From positions 1-32,300 of the forward strand of contig WFNB01000086.1 of the NCBI GenBank assembly GCA_015488755.1: a stretch of DNA of 32,300 nt, read 5' to 3'. The position numbers were made by a program, and so were the translations under genes. Of the stretch, positions 27,308 to 32,300 are shown piece by piece. Under the pieces are notes generated by a model. It ran no database searches, was not told the DNA's origin, and saw only the letters and a list, made by a program, of their open reading frames with translations. Position 1 is the stretch's first letter, and every line of letters starts with the position of its first letter. The DNA comes from Gammaproteobacteria bacterium. Its GTDB lineage: Bacteria; Pseudomonadota; Gammaproteobacteria; GRL18.

Positions 27308-28576
27308 TTACTTGTTAGTAAACTCTGGGTAGGCTTCCATACCACACTCAGAAAGGTCAACGCCTTGATACTCGTCTTCTTCGCTAACACGAATGCCCAT
27401 AACCATTTTAATAACAAACCAAACGATTAAGCTAGTAGAGAATACCCAAGCAAAAATAGTTGCAGCACCGATTAACTGGCCAGAAAAACTGACATCACCG
27501 TTGGTGACAGGAACTAGCATTAAGCCTAAGAAACCACACACACCGTGTACTGAAATAGCACCTACAGGATCATCAATCTTCATTTTATCAATGGCTAAAA
27601 TACTAAAGACAACCAGAACACCACCCATGGCACCAAAGATGGTGGCTTGTAATGGACTAGGAGTTGAAGGCTCAGCAGTAATAGCAACTAAGCCTGCTAA
27701 TGCACCATTTAATAGCATGGTTAAATCTGCTTTACCGTATAAAATACGAGCAACCATAAGAGCGGCAATTGCACCACCAGCAGCGGCAGCATTGGTGTTT
27801 AAGAAGACCATAGCAACGGCATTTGCATTAGCAATATCGCCTAATTTTAGTACAGAGCCACCGTTAAAACCAAACCAGCCCATCCACAAAATAAAGGTAC
27901 CAAGGGTTGCTAAAGGTAAGTTTGCACCTGGAATTGCTTTAATTTCACCATTTTTGCCATATTTTCCCTTACGAGCACCCAGTAATAGAACACCAGCTAG
28001 TGCAGCAGCGGCGCCTGCCATATGAACAATACCAGAACCAGCAAAGTCAGAGAAGCCTAAGTCACCAAGGTTATATAAACCAAAGACATCAGCACCATTC
28101 CAAGTCCAAGCACCTTCCATTGGGTAGATAAAGCCTGTCATAACTACTGCAAACAATAAGAACGCCCATAATTTCATACGTTCACAAACAGCACCAGAAA
28201 CAATTGACATTGCTGTTGCCACAAATACGACTTGGAAGAAAAAGTCAGAAGCACCAGAGTAGATAGAATCGCCTGTAAAGTCAGCTTGTTCGGCAAAAGA
28301 TTTCAGTGTTTCACCTACATAGCCGTCACCAACGACAACGCTACTTAGAAATAAGCCACCGTCATACATGATGTCGTAACCAATGACTAAATACATAATA
28401 CAAGAGATTGCATAAAGAGCGACATTCTTAGTTAAAATCTCAGCAGTATTTTTAGTTCTGACAAGACCTGCTTCTAACATTGAGAAGCCTGCTGCCATCC
28501 ACATAACCAGTGCACCGCACATTAAAAAGTAAAAGGTATCAAGTGCATATTGTAAATGATAAATATTGTTTTCCAC
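27308..28576 (-). CDS. amtB: Ammonium transporter
   Basis: AmtB conducts ammonium/ammonia across the inner membrane and is gated by GlnK. The 422-residue product has about eleven membrane segments and starts directly in the first, without an obvious cleaved signal peptide. The twin pore histidines are H185 (GSGIVHMAG) and H344 (GAISVHGVCG), and family blocks such as MLEAGLVRTKN and WMGWFGFNGGS are intact. The start is GTG with GAGGAG eight bases upstream. It follows glnK by 23 bp and is driven by the glnK promoter. Confidence 0.96.
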   Translation of the reverse strand: MENNIYHLQYALDTFYFLMCGALVMWMAAGFSMLEAGLVRTKNTAEILTKNVALYAISCIMYLVIGYDIMYDGGLFLSSVVVGDGYVGETLKSFAEQADFTGDSIYSGASDFFFQVVFVATAMSIVSGAVCERMKLWAFLLFAVVMTGFIYPMEGAWTWNGADVFGLYNLGDLGFSDFAGSGIVHMAGAAAALAGVLLLGARKGKYGKNGEIKAIPGANLPLATLGTFILWMGWFGFNGGSVLKLGDIANANAVAMVFLNTNAAAAGGAIAALMVARILYGKADLTMLLNGALAGLVAITAEPSTPSPLQATIFGAMGGVLVVFSILAIDKMKIDDPVGAISVHGVCGFLGLMLVPVTNGDVSFSGQLIGAATIFAWVFSTSLIVWFVIKMVMGIRVSEEDEYQGVDLSECGMEAYPEFTNK

Positions 28577-28599
28577 GGGTAAATCTCCTCAATTTCAGC

Positions 28600-29012
<413 letters not shown>

Positions 29013-29104
29013 TTGGAATATTTCTTATAAAATACATAGCTTTATAGTAATTATAAGCTCTGAATGTAAGAAAAAACGCACCATAATAGAAATGAAATAT
29101 TGTT

Positions 29105-29134
29105 TGCACCAATTCAATGCACCAAATTGATGCA
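29105..29134 (-). promoter_or_regulatory. Two overlapping NtrC-type enhancer boxes
   Basis: Two 17-bp near-palindromes overlap by the shared TGCA: TGCACCAATTCAATGCA (29105-29121) and TGCACCAAATTGATGCA (29118-29134). Each has the TGCAC-type half-site and spacing of E. coli NtrC boxes. They stand about 100 bp upstream of the -24 element, a typical enhancer distance, so glnK-amtB is probably induced by nitrogen limitation. Confidence 0.82.
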
Positions 29135-29289
29135 GTAGTTTGATACTCTAAACCGGTGTGCATTATTGAGTCTCAGAATAAAAAAATGATAGACTGTGGT
29201 CTCTTGAATAACAAAAAATTGGCACAAATGCTTTTAAAGTAAATTTTATGTTATTTAAAACCATTCATGTCAACTTTTTTGGCTGTGGG

Positions 29290-29320
29290 CACTTATAAGT
29301 GATCACATTGTTTTTATAAT
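29290..29320 (+). promoter_or_regulatory. Candidate ubiK promoter with overlapping palindromes
   Basis: TATAAT (29315-29320) stands 24 bp before the ubiK ATG. The -35 region is occupied by a perfect 12-bp palindrome, CACTTATAAGTG (29290-29301), overlapping an 8-bp palindrome, GTGATCAC (29299-29306). A weak -35 (CTTATA, 29292-29297) lies inside the first. A repressor or activator site is possible. Confidence 0.45.
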
Positions 29321-29343
29321 TTACCTTTTTCCGAGCATACATA

Positions 29344-29610
29344 ATGAACAAACAGTTTTTTGATGATTTAGCAACTAAAATTACGAGCACTCTTCCCCCT
29401 GTTCCTAGTGGTATAAAAGGAGAGATGGAATCATCTATACGGCATGTGTTACATAATGCCTTTGATAAACTGGATTTAGTTACTCGAGAAGATTTTGATG
29501 TGCAATCTATGGTATTGCAAAAAACCAGAATAAAACTTGAATTGCTGGAGAAAAAAATAAAATCTTTGGAAGATAGCCTTCTTGAACAAAATAAAGAAGA
29601 AAAAAAATAA
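29344..29610 (+). CDS. ubiK: Ubiquinone biosynthesis accessory factor UbiK (BMFP family)
   Basis: UbiK (YqiC) assists aerobic ubiquinone biosynthesis by working with UbiJ and the Ubi complex. The 88-residue product has the family blocks FFDDLATKITSTLPP, the helix SSIRHVLHNAFDKLDLVTREDFDVQ, and a C-terminal coiled coil (VLQKTRIKLELLEKKIKSLEDSLLEQ, about 57-85). Similar small genes lie divergent from glnK in other gammaproteobacteria. Its own weak promoter is at 29290-29320, and the kinase gene follows after 29 bp. Confidence 0.87.
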   Translation: MNKQFFDDLATKITSTLPPVPSGIKGEMESSIRHVLHNAFDKLDLVTREDFDVQSMVLQKTRIKLELLEKKIKSLEDSLLEQNKEEKK

Positions 29611-29639
29611 TCACTATTACTATTTAATAGAATTGTGAA

Positions 29640-32042
29640 GTGAAATTTTTTAACCAACATTCCATTAAAAAGAAGTTATCACTAATGACCTTATTGATCT
29701 CTTCTATGGCGGTTGCTTTAGGCTGTCTCATTTTTATTTTTACAGAAATTTATTTTAATTGGCAGGAGATGAATCGTCACTATATGCTTCTTGCACAAAG
29801 TATTTCTTTAAATATTCGACCAGCTATTATAAGTAAGGGAGATAAAAAAATATCTAAAACAATTAATTCTGTACTGGCACATTCAGATATAGAAAGTATT
29901 TGTTTGTATTCGGATGATCAGCATTTTTTAAAGACCTACTATATAAAAGACATCCAGAAAAAGTCCTCTCTTTCTTACTTTCCATCCTCTAAGCATTCGA
30001 AAATAAGTACTTATACTCCAGCAATAGACTATCAAAATAATAAAATGATAATCACTATTCCTGTTGGCACAAATAAAAATAAATTAAACAATCTTGTTTT
30101 TGTTATTTCCTTACAGCCATTTTATATGCATACCATTTGGGTGGTTGCTATTGCCCTAATTGTCTTTATTTTAATCAATTTGTTCAGTGTGTCACTTTGG
30201 AAAAAACTTCATCAAGTTATTACCAAGCCTATTGAAAATATGATGAAACTGAGTCATAAAGTATCCCGAAATGAAGATTACTCATTACGAGTTCAAACAG
30301 AGGGTGAAGATGAGTTAGCACAGCTGGGTCATAGTTTTAATGAAATGTTGGCACAAATTCAACTCAGAGATATTGAGCTGGGTGAACATCAGGAGCATCT
30401 TGAGGGGCTGGTTAAGAAAAGAACAGCACAAGCAGAGCAAGCTAATAGAGCTAAAAGTGAATTTCTTGCCATTATGAGTCACGAGATAAGAACACCAATG
30501 AATACCGTTATTGGTATGAGCGAACTATTGCTAAGTACTCGACTTAATAGTAAACAAAGTCGTTATGCCAACATGATTTTAAATTCCAGTACCTTATTGC
30601 TAAAAATTATTAATGATATTTTGGATTTTTCAAAAATTGAAGCCAACAAGCTTAAACTAGAAAAAATTGCCTTTCAACCACAAGCGGTTATGCGTGAAGT
30701 GCAAGAGGTTTTTTTAAATGAAGCAAGCAATAAAAATATTGAACTACTTTTAGAATTAAATAGTAATAATGAAAGCTATGTTTTAGGTGATCCATTCCGT
30801 TTAAAACAAATTCTGAATAATTTGCTATCAAATGCTATTAAATTTACTGATCAAGGAAAAGTAACACTAGGTCTTGAAATTCTTAATGAATATGATACAA
30901 AAATTGAATATTTATTTTCTATTATAGACACTGGGATTGGCATTAAACAAACTATTATAAATGAACTTTTTTCTGTTTTTCACCAAGCAGATAATTCAAT
31001 TACACGTGAGTTTGGGGGGACTGGTCTTGGGTTATCTATTTCGCAAAATCTAGTAAAAATAATGGGTGGTAAAATTCAAGTTAGAAGTGAAGAAGGAAAA
31101 GGCAGTCACTTTTTCTTTAGTCTAACGCTAAAAAAAGCATTGCGAGAAAGTCATTCTAATCGAACATCATTAGATGAAGCGAATGAGAATATGTTATTAC
31201 AAGTGACAAAAACTCATGCAGACAAGGTAATTCTGTTAGTTGATGATGATGCCACTAATCTTGAAGTAATTCATGGCTTAATTTCTGTTTTAGGTTTTTG
31301 TGTTGAAACTGCCAATAATGGTATGGATGCTTTAGAGCAAGTCAAAGAGAAAGGAATTGATTATTTTGATATGATTTTCATGGATATTCAAATGCCTAGT
31401 ATGGATGGTTATGAAACCACCAAAAAATTAAGACAAATGCAACTTAGCATCCCCATTATTGCACTCAGTGCCCATGTTCGACAGGAAGCTTATAATATGG
31501 CCATAGAGGCTGGAATGGATGATTATTTAAGTAAGCCTATAGCAATGAATCAATTAAGTAAAACATTAAAGCAATATTTAGGGCTAACAAGTAGGATGAC
31601 ACCATCATTAATTGCTGAGAAGGATACCCAGTCTAATGTTCTTGGTCATCACTCATTAATAAGACCCACATCAGAATCTGAGTTAAAAAATTTATCCATT
31701 CTTAATTTGGATGAGGTACTCGGTCGTTTGAATAATAATTCAGATTTATTAAGAAAGCTTTTGGCAACGTACCATGAAACCTATGCGAATTTTTTTGAGG
31801 AAATAAAAGCAGCTTATGACTCTCAAAATCAGCCACTATTAAGTGAGCGGGTACATAAGATCAAAGGGGCTGCTCGTTCATTAGGTATTGAGCAAGTTAG
31901 CTCTGATGCAGAAGCATTAGAATCAAAAATAAAAAATGGCCTGCTTATCAATGATAAAATAGTCAGTCAATTAATCTTGCAATTAGGAAATAGTCTACAT
32001 ATTACTATGGCTAAATTAACTGATTTTTTAGAGTCTAAATAA
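29640..32042 (+). CDS. BarA/GacS-type hybrid sensor histidine kinase
   Basis: An 800-residue inner-membrane hybrid kinase. Order: membrane segment 1 (about 14-38), a periplasmic or CHASE-like sensor (about 40-160), membrane segment 2 (about 163-186), HAMP (about 187-240), and HisKA with the phospho-accepting H281 (SHEIRTPMN). HATPase follows with N398, D430 (DTGIGI) and the G-box at 459-465. The receiver has acidic residues D535-D537, acceptor D582 and K632, and the C-terminal HPt has H739 (HKIKGAA). This is the BarA/GacS architecture and all catalytic residues are present. The start is a GTG with a weak ribosome site. No response regulator adjoins, so its partner and signal are unknown. Confidence 0.9.
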   Translation: MKFFNQHSIKKKLSLMTLLISSMAVALGCLIFIFTEIYFNWQEMNRHYMLLAQSISLNIRPAIISKGDKKISKTINSVLAHSDIESICLYSDDQHFLKTYYIKDIQKKSSLSYFPSSKHSKISTYTPAIDYQNNKMIITIPVGTNKNKLNNLVFVISLQPFYMHTIWVVAIALIVFILINLFSVSLWKKLHQVITKPIENMMKLSHKVSRNEDYSLRVQTEGEDELAQLGHSFNEMLAQIQLRDIELGEHQEHLEGLVKKRTAQAEQANRAKSEFLAIMSHEIRTPMNTVIGMSELLLSTRLNSKQSRYANMILNSSTLLLKIINDILDFSKIEANKLKLEKIAFQPQAVMREVQEVFLNEASNKNIELLLELNSNNESYVLGDPFRLKQILNNLLSNAIKFTDQGKVTLGLEILNEYDTKIEYLFSIIDTGIGIKQTIINELFSVFHQADNSITREFGGTGLGLSISQNLVKIMGGKIQVRSEEGKGSHFFFSLTLKKALRESHSNRTSLDEANENMLLQVTKTHADKVILLVDDDATNLEVIHGLISVLGFCVETANNGMDALEQVKEKGIDYFDMIFMDIQMPSMDGYETTKKLRQMQLSIPIIALSAHVRQEAYNMAIEAGMDDYLSKPIAMNQLSKTLKQYLGLTSRMTPSLIAEKDTQSNVLGHHSLIRPTSESELKNLSILNLDEVLGRLNNNSDLLRKLLATYHETYANFFEEIKAAYDSQNQPLLSERVHKIKGAARSLGIEQVSSDAEALESKIKNGLLINDKIVSQLILQLGNSLHITMAKLTDFLESK

Positions 32043-32118
32043 GAATCGGTGAAAAATGAAGGAAAATGACTACAGACAATGAAGGATTTTACTGACAAGG
32101 ATGGCTTAAAAAATAGGC

Positions 32119-32124
32119 TATAAT
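32119..32124 (+). promoter_or_regulatory. Isolated TATAAT upstream of the terminal structured element
   Basis: A perfect -10 hexamer follows an A-rich stretch. No good -35 stands at 16-18 bases; CTGACA at 32092-32097 is 21 bases away, which is too far. If active, transcription would start near 32131, about 25 bases before the palindromic element. No GacA-type TGTAAG-N6-CTTACA box was found nearby. Confidence 0.3.
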
Positions 32125-32155
32125 TTTTTCTGTAATAACTAAATCAAGTTCATAC

Positions 32156-32297
32156 GTAGGTACTTAAGGATAACTCTGTGTTTACGGAGGAAGTTTTTGC
32201 CACATGGATGTGGCAATAAAGCCTCCAGGGATGGATTTACGGCGTCTTGCGTAGTAAATACAGAGTTATCCTGCCTCAGACATGCTTAAGTACCTAC
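32156..32297. repeat. GGA-rich palindromic element with terminal inverted repeats
   Basis: GTAGGTACTTAAG (32156-32168) is matched by CTTAAGTACCTAC (32285-32297), and GGATAACTCTGTGTTTAC (32168-32185) pairs with 32254-32271 at 17 of 18 positions plus one G-U. Inside lie GGAGG (32186-32190) with CCTCC (32222-32226), and a perfect stem TTGCCACA/TGTGGCAA with loop TGGA (32197-32216). A 13-base asymmetric bulge (32272-32284) interrupts the outer stem. Six GGA motifs lie within 32168-32235. The structure suits either a MITE-like repeat or a folded small RNA with CsrA/RsmA-type sites. The window ends three bases later, so the right border is uncertain. Confidence 0.7.
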
Positions 32298-32300
32298 CTA

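Noticed and set aside
27393-28025. 210-codon open frame antisense to amtB
   Set aside because: It lies wholly within amtB on the opposite strand, is low in complexity and has no ribosome site; it is a shadow of the amtB codons.
29220-29235. TGGCACAAATGC on the plus strand as a sigma-54 promoter for ubiK
   Set aside because: The GG to GC distance is about three bases too short for a -24/-12 element, and no activator box is placed for it.
32125-32156. GacA-type box upstream of the structured element
   Set aside because: Only TGTAA at 32131 is seen; the matching CTTACA half at the right spacing is absent.
32156-32297. Integron attC recombination site
   Set aside because: The ends lack the RYYYAAC and GTTRRRY core sites, and no integrase or cassette array is seen.

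Overview
This window reads as chromosomal DNA of an AT-rich gammaproteobacterium (about 35-40% GC by eye). The evidence is the gene order and the protein sequences: a complete S10-spc-alpha ribosomal cluster with close E. coli-like proteins, uvrA / yajR-type MFS / ssb, argS followed by a SPOR-domain gene, and glnK-amtB divergent from ubiK and followed by a BarA/GacS-type hybrid kinase. I do not assign a genus.

Positions 1-15155 hold the translation super-cluster on the + strand: the end of tuf, then rpsJ-rplC-rplD-rplW-rplB-rpsS-rplV-rpsC-rplP-rpmC-rpsQ (S10), rplN-rplX-rplE-rpsN-rpsH-rplF-rplR-rpsE-rpmD-rplO-secY-rpmJ (spc) and rpsM-rpsK-rpsD-rpoA-rplQ (alpha). It ends at a bidirectional terminator shared with uvrA. 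Gene order is canonical, but several intergenic gaps are long (up to 278 bp) and hold hairpins. Each of the three transcription units has a recognisable promoter, and in two of them the -10 box lies in the loop of an inverted repeat. rpmD and rpmJ are short genes read directly from the DNA.

Positions 15174-20131 carry uvrA (- strand), a YajR-like MFS transporter and ssb (DNA repair and replication). Positions 20132-22538 form a decayed accessory patch: a fragment plus a small ORF that may be a toxin-antitoxin remnant, a frameshifted and truncated hsdM (type I methylase), and an apparently intact ChpS/ChpB (MazE/MazF-type) toxin-antitoxin pair with an operator-like repeat. Next come an orphan PstS-like periplasmic binding protein, argS, a SPOR-domain membrane protein, and on the - strand an OmpA-family lipoprotein and a DUF4124 secreted protein.

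Positions 27251-32300 are a nitrogen-signalling block. glnK-amtB (- strand) is preceded by a near-perfect sigma-54 -24/-12 promoter with two overlapping NtrC-type boxes about 100 bp upstream. ubiK and an 800-residue hybrid sensor kinase run the other way. The window ends in a roughly 140-bp palindromic, GGA-rich element (32156-32297) with nested hairpins. One of these closely resembles a CsrA/RsmA binding hairpin. It is the least explained structure here and could be a MITE-like repeat, a small RNA, or both.
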